A stretch of DNA of 64,000 bases from Paracoccus nototheniae (lineage in GTDB: Bacteria; Pseudomonadota; Alphaproteobacteria; Rhodobacterales; Rhodobacteraceae): assembly GCF_004335005.1 (NCBI RefSeq), contig NZ_RQRT01000007.1, positions 19,958-83,957 on the forward strand, given 5' to 3'. Each line of letters opens with the position of its first letter. Positions within the stretch are counted from its first letter, which is position 1. This document shows, piece by piece, positions 24,289 to 32,250 of this stretch. The notes beneath the pieces are model-generated. The model was not told where the DNA came from, did no database searches, and saw nothing but the letters and a program-made list of their open reading frames with translations. The position numbers were made by a program, and so were the translations under genes.

Positions 24289-26301
24289 TTGGGCTGCTTC
24301 TACAGCCGCGCCTTCTCCATCACCCTCTGCGGAAATGGATTTCACGTCTGATGCAGCCTGAACAAGCAACTTGACCGCTTCATCGTTTGATTCAAGAACT
24401 GGTGCTTTTTCTTCAGACTTGTTGGCATTCCTGCGCCTCACTACGACTGGCAGTGTTTTCTCAGGATTACCTTTCGCTGCATTATTTTTAGCTTTTTCTT
24501 TATCATCAGGTGAGACAAGAACGATTGACCTGAGAGCAGATTTGACACGGCTGCGCTTCTTACGACCCTCTTTAATCTTGTCTGTCAGCTCATCCAGCCG
24601 ATGGGTGGTTCTGACCAAATCACCGCGCAGGTCACGGAGTTCAGCGTCTTTCGGATCAGGTGCCGGTAGCTGCCCCTTCTGCGAGAGAAAGATGGGTTTT
24701 AGCACCCTGTCGTCAAAATACTTGATCCGACGCGCCTTGATTGGGTGCTGACCGTTGGCAAGGATGATTACCGTGTCTTCGTGCAGCCTGCCTGCTTCGT
24801 CCTCTGTCAGAAGATCGCGGTCCTCGCTACGTTCGGAAATGTTGACCCCGGCAAATGGCCCCTTGCCGATGGTTTTTGACTTTGACGTAACGCGGTGCGT
24901 GGTTTTGCCGACCGCAGCGGACAGCTCCGACTTCGTGCGCTGCTCGGACGGCGCTAGATAGATCTTCACCCCTGCCCCGCCCTGAAGCGACAGTCGTGTG
25001 TCTTCACCATAGATCTTGTCCAGTGCCGGAATGGTCTGGGTGACGATCGCCAGGTGCCCGCCATAGGCCCGCAAGGTCTTGATACTGTCTGTCACGCTCG
25101 GCATCCGGCCAAGCATATCAAACTCGTCCAGCATGATCATGACCGGCCACGGCTCTTCTTCGCCGGGCAGATGGCTATGCAGGCTGGACAGCAGGTCGGA
25201 GAAGAACAGCCGCACAAGCGGCGCAACTGCCCTGATCTTGTCATGCGGCGGTGCCACAAAATACGCGGTCTGCGGTGTGCGGCGGAAATCGTGAAAACTG
25301 AAATCGCTCGTCTCGGTCGCCCGGTCAATTGCAGGGTTCGACCACAGGCTGAGGCCCGAAGTCATCAAGAGCGACAGGTAAGACGTCAGGGTGCGATCAT
25401 TGGTCGAGGCAAGCCGTTCGAACATCAGGCGCGCGGCAGGGCTTTGCACCTTGTCGGCATAGGACAGATATTGCTTCTGCTTGTCGCCCCCTGCCGATGC
25501 CAGACGGTAAATCTCGCCCAGGGTTGGAGTGCCACGTTCAATCGCAAAGATACCGCAGGCCACGAACAGGTCGATGCCACCGTCCAGCAGGCCCTTGGCA
25601 CTATCGTCCTCAGTTTGCAGAAACAGTTCTGCCAGAAGCCGAATTTCCATTTGCCGCTGATCCGCGTTCGGAAGCGCATTGATCCGGTCGAGGGGATTGT
25701 AACGATGGCTCGGCTTATCCCAATCCAGCGGGGCAAAGCGCCAGATTTTGTCCCCCATCGACCGGCGATGACGACTGGTCAATTCAAAGTTCTCGCCTTT
25801 GACGTCGAGGACAACCGCACTGCCCTGAAACAGCAGCAGGTTTGGAATAACAAAACTGATACCCTTACCTGCGCCGGTTGGGGCCACCAACAGGCAATGT
25901 GGAAAAGAGGCCGAACACAGGAATTTACCCCTGCCCTTTGGCGAACCAATTTTCCCAACGACAAATCCACGTCCCGGGGTTTGGAAAAACTTGTTTGCTT
26001 TCAATTCACGGCGGCTTTGCCAGTGGGCACGACCAAATGTTGTTAGGCTTTCGGTCAGAACCTTGGCTGAGAAAAGAAGCGAGAGAATAATAAACCCGCC
26101 CCAGATCAGGTTGAGGATCTGAAACGCCTGCGGATCGTTATTGCGCATTGCGAGGTAGTCACGCGCGATCAAGGTCCAATCCAGATATTGACCATTCAGC
26201 CCATATCGGAATGATAAAAATCCGGTTCCGATGATATAGGCGAACCCGGTAGCGATCAGGGCGAACAACACCACGCCCCCAAGAAGACGCAATTTATTCA
26301 T
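24286..26301 (-). CDS. virD4: VirD4/TraG-type coupling protein
   Basis: A 671-residue ATPase. Two N-terminal membrane helices (LLGGVVLFALIATGFAYIIG and LIWGGFIILSLLFSAKVL) precede Walker A APTGAGKG and Walker B MIMLDEFDMLGRMP. It recruits the relaxosome to the T4SS and pumps the transfer strand. GGAGG five bases before ATG 26301 fixes the start, which overlaps the relaxase stop by 8 bp. The Lys/Arg-rich tail after residue ~580 is long and may bind relaxosome proteins (inference). Confidence 0.93.
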   Translation of the reverse strand: MNKLRLLGGVVLFALIATGFAYIIGTGFLSFRYGLNGQYLDWTLIARDYLAMRNNDPQAFQILNLIWGGFIILSLLFSAKVLTESLTTFGRAHWQSRRELKANKFFQTPGRGFVVGKIGSPKGRGKFLCSASFPHCLLVAPTGAGKGISFVIPNLLLFQGSAVVLDVKGENFELTSRHRRSMGDKIWRFAPLDWDKPSHRYNPLDRINALPNADQRQMEIRLLAELFLQTEDDSAKGLLDGGIDLFVACGIFAIERGTPTLGEIYRLASAGGDKQKQYLSYADKVQSPAARLMFERLASTNDRTLTSYLSLLMTSGLSLWSNPAIDRATETSDFSFHDFRRTPQTAYFVAPPHDKIRAVAPLVRLFFSDLLSSLHSHLPGEEEPWPVMIMLDEFDMLGRMPSVTDSIKTLRAYGGHLAIVTQTIPALDKIYGEDTRLSLQGGAGVKIYLAPSEQRTKSELSAAVGKTTHRVTSKSKTIGKGPFAGVNISERSEDRDLLTEDEAGRLHEDTVIILANGQHPIKARRIKYFDDRVLKPIFLSQKGQLPAPDPKDAELRDLRGDLVRTTHRLDELTDKIKEGRKKRSRVKSALRSIVLVSPDDKEKAKNNAAKGNPEKTLPVVVRRRNANKSEEKAPVLESNDEAVKLLVQAASDVKSISAEGDGEGAAVEAAQ

Positions 26302-28348
26302 GACCGCCTCCCTCATGGCCACGTTCCTGACGAACGCGGTCACGCTCTGCGGTAAGCTCGTCGCTCACACGGTCGATGCCATGCTGTGCGGTCGGATCGT
26401 TGCTGGCGCGCAGATAATCCCGCGCAAGGGTCAGCTGGTCTTCTCTATCCCCGACGCCGCGCAGAACCTCTGCATCGCCGTTCTTCAAGGCCGCCAGTTC
26501 TTCGCGGGTCAGCGTCCGCTCGATGGCCTCGCGTAGCTTGCGTTCATCCTCTGCGCCAACAGGGTTGGAGTAGCGTGCCAGTTCAGCGTGATCGGTGCCT
26601 GCGCCATCGCGCGATCCGAGAGACATGTTGGGGGCGTATTCAAGCGCCTCCGTCTCCCGCGACCGCTCAAGCTGAGCGTTGGCATCCGGGCCTTGCCCCC
26701 CCTGCTCATGGTCAAAGGCTGCGTCCAACCGGCCAACTTCATTCAGCTGGTCACGCATCATGCGGTTAGTGTCATTCCGGCTCATGCTGGATTGGTCATC
26801 CAGCATCGGCTGATCTTCGGCATTAGCAGGATACCCCGCTTCCTCCCACGTCGCCGTTTCCGTCCCGGTGACGGGATGAACATTGCTCACGCCCTGTTCA
26901 TGGCTTTCACCGCGCTGTGCAGCCGCGCGCTGATAGATGGCGTCATCGACGCCATAGTCTGCCGCCACCCGGTCATAGGCCGTATCGACGACCGCGATTG
27001 CCTGCTGCAACTGCGCGTCGTCACGCAGATCAAGCCCGCGCAGATCAGCGACAGCCTGCAAGTCCTGCTGGACCCACCGGGTTTCAAGCGCGGCGGAATT
27101 GGCGGCAACCCGCATCCGGGCCTCGACCTCGACCGGATCAATGCCGGTCCCGTCCAACGCAGCACTCAGCTTGTCGCGGCCTTCCAACGCAAAGCGGGTG
27201 TTCACCTCTTGGACGTTCTGCGCCGAATAGATGCCTTCCTCGCTGGCGGCCTCGCTCAGATCGCGTGACCGGGTGCCAAGCGGTTGCAGATGTTCGACCG
27301 AGGACAGTGCCTCGGACAGCTTACGCTCCATCGCGGGGCGCTGGTTCGGAGCGGCGTCGGCAATCCGCACCTCTGCGTCGTCAACAGCGCGCCGTAGCCC
27401 GTCGGCGGCTTTATCAAAATCGTCTTGGACTGACATGTAAGGGTCTCCCTTGGATACAATGACGCCGCCCTGGGACAGGACGGCTGATGCCTTCTCAAAT
27501 GCGGTAGATAGATCCTGCAAATTTGCTTGCGAGGCGTAGCTCGCAAGGTCGCGATAGCGCAGGGACCAATCGCGGACGTCCTCGGTGGCACGGCTAAGCG
27601 CGTCACCGGTTCGAGGCTTTCCCGAAGGGGCCTCGAAGGCAGTGCCTGTCGCCACTGCCTTTTCCTTTGCCCGCAGCCACTCGCCATCGGTGGGGGGGTA
27701 ATTGATATGCCCGCGCTGCAAGCGCGTCGTGGCCTCAAGCTGAATGCCATATCGGGCGGCATGATCCACCATGGCCTCTTTGAAAGCCTGATAGGTGTAT
27801 TCCGTGCCCTGACGGAGGGTGAAATAATCCCCCGGCTCCCTGCCCCGCCGATTGACGATGATATGGGCGTGCGGGTTCTTGTTCGGGCTGTCTGTGTGAA
27901 CCGCGATCATGTAGTCAAACCGCCCGCCCAGCTTCTCCCTGCAGATTTCCCCGGCGATCAGGCTGACATGGGCGGACTTGGCTCCGCGCGGAAACGACAT
28001 GACCATGTGGCTTGTCCGGGCCGCGTTCATGTTGCCCCGCCAGTCGTCGGTCCAGCGCGACACGGCACGCTCGATCTGCTCTGGGGTCAATCGCTTCTCA
28101 CCGTCCAGAAGACCGCGTGAATCATGCACATCGACGCTCTTGCTGAACAGATAGCTGAACTGCGACGACAGCTGACCCTTCGAGGCACAACCGCCGGTCC
28201 GGATCATCTTGAAGAAAGCTGGTGATGCCCCCTGTGCAGCGCGCGCCATATGACGGGCACCGGACAGCTGACGGCCGCCGCCGATCTTGTCCCAACCATC
28301 TTCAAAGAGCTTTGTGGAAACGCCAGCAACGGCATTAGTCCGTCCCAT
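26294..28348 (-). CDS. MOB_P/VirD2-like conjugative relaxase
   Basis: A 684-residue protein. The N-terminal ~200 residues are the nickase: candidate active Tyr66 in QFSYLFSK, then HMVMSFPRGAKSAHV, and the three-histidine metal motif in VHTDSPNKNPHAHIIVNRRG. The rest is a long helical region with many charged residues, probably for relaxosome contacts and T4SS recognition. It nicks at oriT and pilots the strand. It overlaps mobC by 14 bp upstream and virD4 by 8 bp downstream, forming one minus-strand operon starting near the candidate oriT. Confidence 0.9.
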   Translation of the reverse strand: MGRTNAVAGVSTKLFEDGWDKIGGGRQLSGARHMARAAQGASPAFFKMIRTGGCASKGQLSSQFSYLFSKSVDVHDSRGLLDGEKRLTPEQIERAVSRWTDDWRGNMNAARTSHMVMSFPRGAKSAHVSLIAGEICREKLGGRFDYMIAVHTDSPNKNPHAHIIVNRRGREPGDYFTLRQGTEYTYQAFKEAMVDHAARYGIQLEATTRLQRGHINYPPTDGEWLRAKEKAVATGTAFEAPSGKPRTGDALSRATEDVRDWSLRYRDLASYASQANLQDLSTAFEKASAVLSQGGVIVSKGDPYMSVQDDFDKAADGLRRAVDDAEVRIADAAPNQRPAMERKLSEALSSVEHLQPLGTRSRDLSEAASEEGIYSAQNVQEVNTRFALEGRDKLSAALDGTGIDPVEVEARMRVAANSAALETRWVQQDLQAVADLRGLDLRDDAQLQQAIAVVDTAYDRVAADYGVDDAIYQRAAAQRGESHEQGVSNVHPVTGTETATWEEAGYPANAEDQPMLDDQSSMSRNDTNRMMRDQLNEVGRLDAAFDHEQGGQGPDANAQLERSRETEALEYAPNMSLGSRDGAGTDHAELARYSNPVGAEDERKLREAIERTLTREELAALKNGDAEVLRGVGDREDQLTLARDYLRASNDPTAQHGIDRVSDELTAERDRVRQERGHEGGGHE

Positions 28349-28913
28349 CGCCCACCCCCTTCATCCCGGCCACAAAGCGGCGGAACGTCTCTGAGGCGCG
28401 CTTGCCTTCCATTTCGCGGACCTGGGCGGACACACCGTCGATGTGATCCAAAAGATCACTGAGAACCTGCTGCTGCGGGCCGGTCAGTTTGAGCTTTTGC
28501 CCGCGCCTGACCTCGTAGTTCTTGGTGGCGACCAGTTGGTTCACGTTCCGACCAATGGCAGAAAGCTCCAGCGCCACGTCGCGCAGGGCATCGGCCAAGT
28601 CAGGATCAGGCTCTAGAAACGCGGACGGAACCTGACACACTCGGCGCAAAGCGTCAGCCCGGCTCTTCAGACCAAGCCGTCCCGTTACAGCATCGAACGT
28701 CTTGAGGGTGTTCCAATCGACGGTGAAAGAGACATGGGCAGTGCCGACATTCACCCCCTCAGCCTTCTCATGGAAGCTCCTGATCGCCCGGTAAATGGTT
28801 GGCCGCGTGACGCCATAGGTCTTTGCCAGAACCGTCACAGGCACCCCCGCACGAACGGAGGCGACGATCTTTTTCTCGTCAGCAGAGGTGAGCTTTTTCG
28901 ATCCAGACGCCAT
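28335..28913 (-). CDS. MobC-like relaxosome protein with N-terminal HTH
   Basis: A 192-residue protein. The N-terminus has a resolvase-type helix-turn-helix (VTVLAKTYGVTRPTIYRAI), and the C-terminal half has the MobC signature DVALELSAIGRNVNQLV. It should bind near oriT and help melt the nic region, and may autoregulate the mob operon. The N-terminal HTH fusion is unusual for MobC. It is the first gene of the mob operon, with the long inverted repeat directly upstream. Confidence 0.8.
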   Translation of the reverse strand: MASGSKKLTSADEKKIVASVRAGVPVTVLAKTYGVTRPTIYRAIRSFHEKAEGVNVGTAHVSFTVDWNTLKTFDAVTGRLGLKSRADALRRVCQVPSAFLEPDPDLADALRDVALELSAIGRNVNQLVATKNYEVRRGQKLKLTGPQQQVLSDLLDHIDGVSAQVREMEGKRASETFRRFVAGMKGVGDGTD

Positions 28914-28922
28914 GGGCTAATG

Positions 28923-28935
28923 TGTAAAACTTACA
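28923..28935. promoter_or_regulatory. Small palindrome at the mobC start
   Basis: TGTAA (28923-28927) and TTACA (28931-28935) form a short dyad 10 bp upstream of the mobC ATG. It is a candidate operator for autoregulation by the HTH domain of the MobC-like protein. The dyad is short and could be chance. Confidence 0.3.
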
Positions 28936-28958
28936 ATTGCATTTCTTGCCACTCTATC

Positions 28959-29021
28959 ACCTTACCCTCGCCTAAAAGACGAAGACTGTCAAGGAATTCG
29001 GCTTTTAGGCGAGGGTAAGGT
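28959..29021. other. oriT: Candidate oriT: 20-bp perfect inverted repeat upstream of the mob operon
   Basis: Perfect 20-bp arms lie at 28959-28978 and 29002-29021 with 23 bp between them; after one mismatch, CGAA (28980-28983) and TTCG (28997-29000) pair as well. The arms begin with ACCTTACC, the core of the 12-bp repeats 230 bp away. Large inverted repeats next to relaxase genes usually mark oriT. No textbook nic consensus was identified, so the exact nick site is unknown. A partition or operator function is possible. Confidence 0.6.
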
Positions 29022-29251
29022 TCAATTCGCCTAGACTGAGGGTGCTGCAAAGCATGCACCCGAAGAATGCCCTCAGAGGCCCTCAGAAGGCCGACAGAGG
29101 GGCAAGTCCGTTTTTTAAGCAGGGCGATGAGGGTGACGGGCCGTTAGGGCGCTCAGAGGCCATTACAGAGCCATTTTGGATTAGCGGCCTCCCCGAAGAT
29201 TGTGCGGATATGGCTGGGGGGGGCATATCCAGCCTTCGCGCCACCGATCTC

Positions 29252-29527
29252 AATACCTTACCTAATACCTTACCTAATACCTTACCGAATACCTTACCTA
29301 ACGCATTACCGGATACCTTACCTGTTACATTACTCGATGCATTACCTAAAACAATCTTGCATACCTTACCGGACACCCTATCCATTACATTACGCGACAC
29401 CTCACCTCTGACCTTACCTAACGCATTGCCGATTGCATTACCTAATGCATCACTCACCGCGTTATCGGTTGCACAACCCCGGGCATCACCTAGTGCATTA
29501 CCTGCTGCATTACTCCTTACTTTACCT
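29252..29527. repeat. Array of 23 degenerate 12-bp tandem repeats
   Basis: Twenty-three consecutive 12-bp units run without any indel. Typical units are AATACCTTACCT (29252, 29264, 29288) and AATGCATCACTC (29444); the best-kept core is ATTACC or CTTACC at unit positions 6-11. Conservation is highest on the left. It lies between the candidate oriT and the start of the ParA/VirC1-like gene. It is probably a protein-binding array: a partition centromere, an overdrive-like transfer enhancer, or iterons. Both strands are open across it only because 12 is a multiple of 3. Confidence 0.85.
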
Positions 29528-29624
29528 ATTGACACAAAGTCTCGCGTGGCACCACAATACAGGCAACAAGGGGCCGTCCTGTCACGGGACCAGACCGACG
29601 CAGAGCGATTGAAGGGGCTAACGA

Positions 29625-30392
29625 ATGGCGAATGTGATTGGACTAATGAGCAAGAAAGGCGGCGCTGGAAAATCCACCATCGTCAAACTACTTTCATCTG
29701 CGATGGCCCACGCCGGACATAAGTGCCTCGTGATCGACCTTGACCCGAACAAGGACATTCTGACCTGGTGGGCAGTCAGTAAGACCAACAACCTTGCCGA
29801 AGATAACTTGATTGTCCGAACTGTCTCTCCGGACAGGGACCTGTTCGATTTGATCGATGAATTTGACGATAAGGTGAAATTCATCATCATCGACACAAAG
29901 GGCGAGGGCGTGGATTTCGGTGTCGATCTTGCCAGTGTTGCAGACGTATTGATAATTCCATGCCTCAACGCAAAAGCAGACATCGACAGAACTAAAGAGA
30001 CTATCAGTTGGCACAAGGATCTGAAGGCTAGAGCGGAAGATCCAAGCAAAATACCCCCGCTTCATGTTGTAATGTCTCGGGTTAATCCGCAGCTATTAAC
30101 TCATGTGAAGGGAACGCCCAAACCAGTTGGAGTTGGCGCAAGAGAACTTGAAAGACATTATGAAATAATTGACCAACTTAAGCCGCTTGATATTATGGTG
30201 CCGGAAAAGCGAATCTACCAAGAAATAGAAGAGCGGGGAACGCTTGGTATGATCATAAAGGAGCACGGAGAGAAAACTGACGGACCGTCAAAATCGAAGC
30301 TACGTCAATTTGAAGCTGCCATGGCACTAGCCATCTTGCTTGGAAATTGCATTTTTGAAGAACGCAAAATGAGTGTGACCAATGGCTCGTGA
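29625..30392 (+). CDS. ParA-superfamily ATPase, VirC1-like
   Basis: A 255-residue protein with the deviant Walker A KKGGAGKST at its N-terminus, CLVIDLDPNKD (A'), and IIIDTKGEGVDFG as Walker B. ParA partners segregate plasmids; the branch next to conjugation genes (VirC1) instead recruits the relaxosome to the coupling protein. GGGG eight bases upstream sets the start. The next gene overlaps by 11 bp. The 12-bp array directly upstream is the natural DNA partner of this pair. Confidence 0.85.
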   Translation: MANVIGLMSKKGGAGKSTIVKLLSSAMAHAGHKCLVIDLDPNKDILTWWAVSKTNNLAEDNLIVRTVSPDRDLFDLIDEFDDKVKFIIIDTKGEGVDFGVDLASVADVLIIPCLNAKADIDRTKETISWHKDLKARAEDPSKIPPLHVVMSRVNPQLLTHVKGTPKPVGVGARELERHYEIIDQLKPLDIMVPEKRIYQEIEERGTLGMIIKEHGEKTDGPSKSKLRQFEAAMALAILLGNCIFEERKMSVTNGS

Positions 30393-31122
30393 AAGAATAA
30401 AAGTCACCCGTCCAGACGCTACGGGCTTCGATGAAGTTATCAGACCGGTCAGGGACCGCTCTGATTTCACAACTCTCAAGATGGACTCCATCGAAGCGTT
30501 CGAAAAAAAACGCAAACAGTCGAGCCAAAATCAAGATCCAGCAGTGGCAACGGATAGTGCCGCAGACAAAATAGAAACTGACGCGGGAACCGGACAGGTC
30601 CAAGAAATTGCGCCTGGCAGTGCGAGTGATTCCGAGCTTGAAACACGTCCTTCTCAAACAGAAAATAGCTCCAGTAGCGTGAAAGGGGCTAAGACTGACA
30701 ACATTGCGGCGGCAAGTGTTGAGACAGACGAACTTGTTGAACTCAGCCTGCCGCCACGCCGCAGACCAGATGGATTTATAAATTTATCGCTAAGGCTGCG
30801 CGTTCTTACACGCCACGTCGAGGCACTGAAAAAACTTGAAGATAAAGGCGTAGATTTGCTTGAGGTTTTTCGCGCAGCTTATCGCAGCATCCCGCCGGTC
30901 AATTTCACTCCCCGCTACGTTCCTCAGGTTGCAGAACCAAGTGGACCGGGCAAGTATTCATATCGCATTGGTCCGCCAGTGCTACAGACAACAATTAAAA
31001 CCATTGAAGGACAGGTTAGGGGAGGGGCTAATGCTTCTCGGGCCAGCCTTTTGCTAGGTCAGATTGAGCCAGTTTGGTTTGAAAAACTAGACATTACAAT
31101 AAAGGAATATATGAAATTATGA
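30382..31122 (+). CDS. DNA-binding partner of the ParA-like ATPase (VirC2-like)
   Basis: A 246-residue protein. A low-complexity Ser/Thr/Glu-rich N-terminal half is followed by a folded C-terminal half starting ELSLPPRRRPDGFINLSLRL, with a helix (HVEALKKLEDKGVDLLEVF). The pattern of a basic beta-strand followed by helices resembles the ribbon-helix-helix domain of VirC2-type proteins. Overlap with the ParA-like gene argues for a functional pair. It probably binds the 12-bp array. The family assignment rests mainly on context. Confidence 0.5.
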   Translation: MARERIKVTRPDATGFDEVIRPVRDRSDFTTLKMDSIEAFEKKRKQSSQNQDPAVATDSAADKIETDAGTGQVQEIAPGSASDSELETRPSQTENSSSSVKGAKTDNIAAASVETDELVELSLPPRRRPDGFINLSLRLRVLTRHVEALKKLEDKGVDLLEVFRAAYRSIPPVNFTPRYVPQVAEPSGPGKYSYRIGPPVLQTTIKTIEGQVRGGANASRASLLLGQIEPVWFEKLDITIKEYMKL

Positions 31123-31529
31123 ATCGCCTAAGTTATGCTATCGCGACTTTAATAGCCTTAACTTCGCCTGCCTTCGCGTGGGAACATACGACAGATTTTC
31201 GTGGCCTCGAAATTTACGATCACGAGGATGAAGGTATAGAGGTTCAAGTCATCTGTGATCCCCAAGGTGCCTTCATCCCTCCAATCTACTCAGCTCGAAT
31301 AGACTTTGGACAAAAAGACTATGAAGGCGAAGTCATGCTTCAGTCGGGCGACGCAACATTCACCTTTGAAATGAAACACGGCAGCATCCTGCCCAATGAT
31401 GAGCCTAGTTGGAAATCGCTAATAGAGGGCCTTCGCAGTGGCTCAAACCTTACGTTGAACGCTGGAGGTCAGACATTGCAGCTTGAGACTGGATCACCGT
31501 TTCCGGTGACATGCGGCGCGGAGGTCTAA
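31119..31529 (+). CDS. Secreted hypothetical protein
   Basis: A 136-residue protein with a clear signal peptide (MNRLSYAIATLIALTSPAFA), then a beta-rich mature domain with two cysteines (QVICDPQG and PVTCGAEV) likely to form a disulfide. It overlaps the preceding gene by 4 bp (ATGA), so it belongs to the virC-like operon. No family was recognised. Its base composition is lower in GC than the mob genes, like the two genes before it. Confidence 0.65.
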   Translation: MNRLSYAIATLIALTSPAFAWEHTTDFRGLEIYDHEDEGIEVQVICDPQGAFIPPIYSARIDFGQKDYEGEVMLQSGDATFTFEMKHGSILPNDEPSWKSLIEGLRSGSNLTLNAGGQTLQLETGSPFPVTCGAEV

Positions 31530-31915
31530 AAGACTCTCGGACTGCTTACTATTTCGCCTATCTCTCTCCTAACGTCCCTGTCCAAGCTGGATTTGTCCAC
31601 CCGTGGCCATCTTTCGGTCACGGGCTTGCAGATCACGAGCGGAACGGCCCCCATAGAGCGAAGAGACGTGAGTGAGCTGTGGTCAAATCCATCCTGTAAA
31701 GCGGCACCTTTCCCCACGCACCCGCGGCGGCGTAGCCGCCGCCCAAAGCCGCCGTCAGGCGGCGTCTGCGTAAAATGCATAAGGATCATGTGGCGCGGCT
31801 TGCCGCGCTGCGATGTAAGGCGAAGCCTCGGGCGGGCGCGCTGGCGGCGAAGCTGCCAGCGCGCCCGCCCGACATTCACCCTGCGCGCCAGGACAGAGGG
31901 GCAGGGCAGGGGGGG
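31530..31915. other. Gene-free stretch with a cluster of GC-rich hairpins
   Basis: No credible ORF was seen. Four perfect inverted repeats follow one another: 31724-31742 (8-bp arms, 3-base loop), 31748-31763 (6-bp arms), 31793-31808 (7-bp arms, 2-base loop) and 31829-31871 (17-bp arms, 9-base loop). None is followed by a T-run, so factor-independent termination is unlikely. It lies between convergent operons. Confidence 0.6.
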
Positions 31916-32080
31916 TCAGCAGACGCCCACAAACCTTTCGCCTCCCCGGCTGTCTATCTCATAGATCAGAACGGGCGATCCGATCCGGGCGGCGCGGCGT
32001 CTGCCGCGCCGCTCCGCGTCGGCCAAGGTGGCGCACGGGATAGGCAGGTCGTCCGGGTCGTCGCGGATTTTATAGCTCAT
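31916..32080 (-). CDS. Small hypothetical protein downstream of ardC
   Basis: A 54-residue protein starting MSYKIRDDPDDLPIPCATLA and ending with a beta-rich segment (GSPVLIYEIDSRGGERFVGVC). It has no signal peptide. Its ATG overlaps the stop of the preceding small gene by 4 bp, and that gene overlaps ardC likewise, giving a tight three-gene operon. No family was recognised. Confidence 0.6.
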   Translation of the reverse strand: MSYKIRDDPDDLPIPCATLADAERRGRRRAARIGSPVLIYEIDSRGGERFVGVC

Positions 32081-32250
32081 AGCGCGATCCCCGGTTTCAA
32101 GTTTCCGTCTCGGTCCAGCCAACCGCTTGCCTCCGCGCAACCCATGCAGATGCACGTTCCGGTTCCCCGGACATTGACAGGTGTCAGATAGACCGGGGGA
32201 TTGGTCGTGCCGCATTTGCGGCACGACAGGTCGGGCAAGGGGCCGCTCAC
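32077..32250 (-). CDS. Small zinc-ribbon protein downstream of ardC
   Basis: A 57-residue protein with a GTG start overlapping the ardC stop (GTGA). Two CxxC knuckles, LSCRKCGTT and CICMGC, predict a zinc ribbon. The longer open frame upstream lies inside ardC and is not used. Such tiny zinc-ribbon genes are common in alphaproteobacterial plasmid accessory operons; the function is unknown. Confidence 0.6.
   Translation of the reverse strand: MSGPLPDLSCRKCGTTNPPVYLTPVNVRGTGTCICMGCAEASGWLDRDGNLKPGIAL

Noticed and set aside
25054..26046. 330-codon plus-strand frame opposite the coupling protein
   Set aside because: Antisense to virD4 with no domain or SD.
29252..29527. CRISPR-like array
   Set aside because: Units are only 12 bp, contiguous and degenerate, with no unique spacers and no cas genes nearby.
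29083..29535. Gly-rich repeat protein on the minus strand (GKVLGKV... pattern)
   Set aside because: The open frames on both strands across the array follow from a repeat length divisible by three. The minus frame has no convincing SD and points away from any operon. Treated as DNA repeats.
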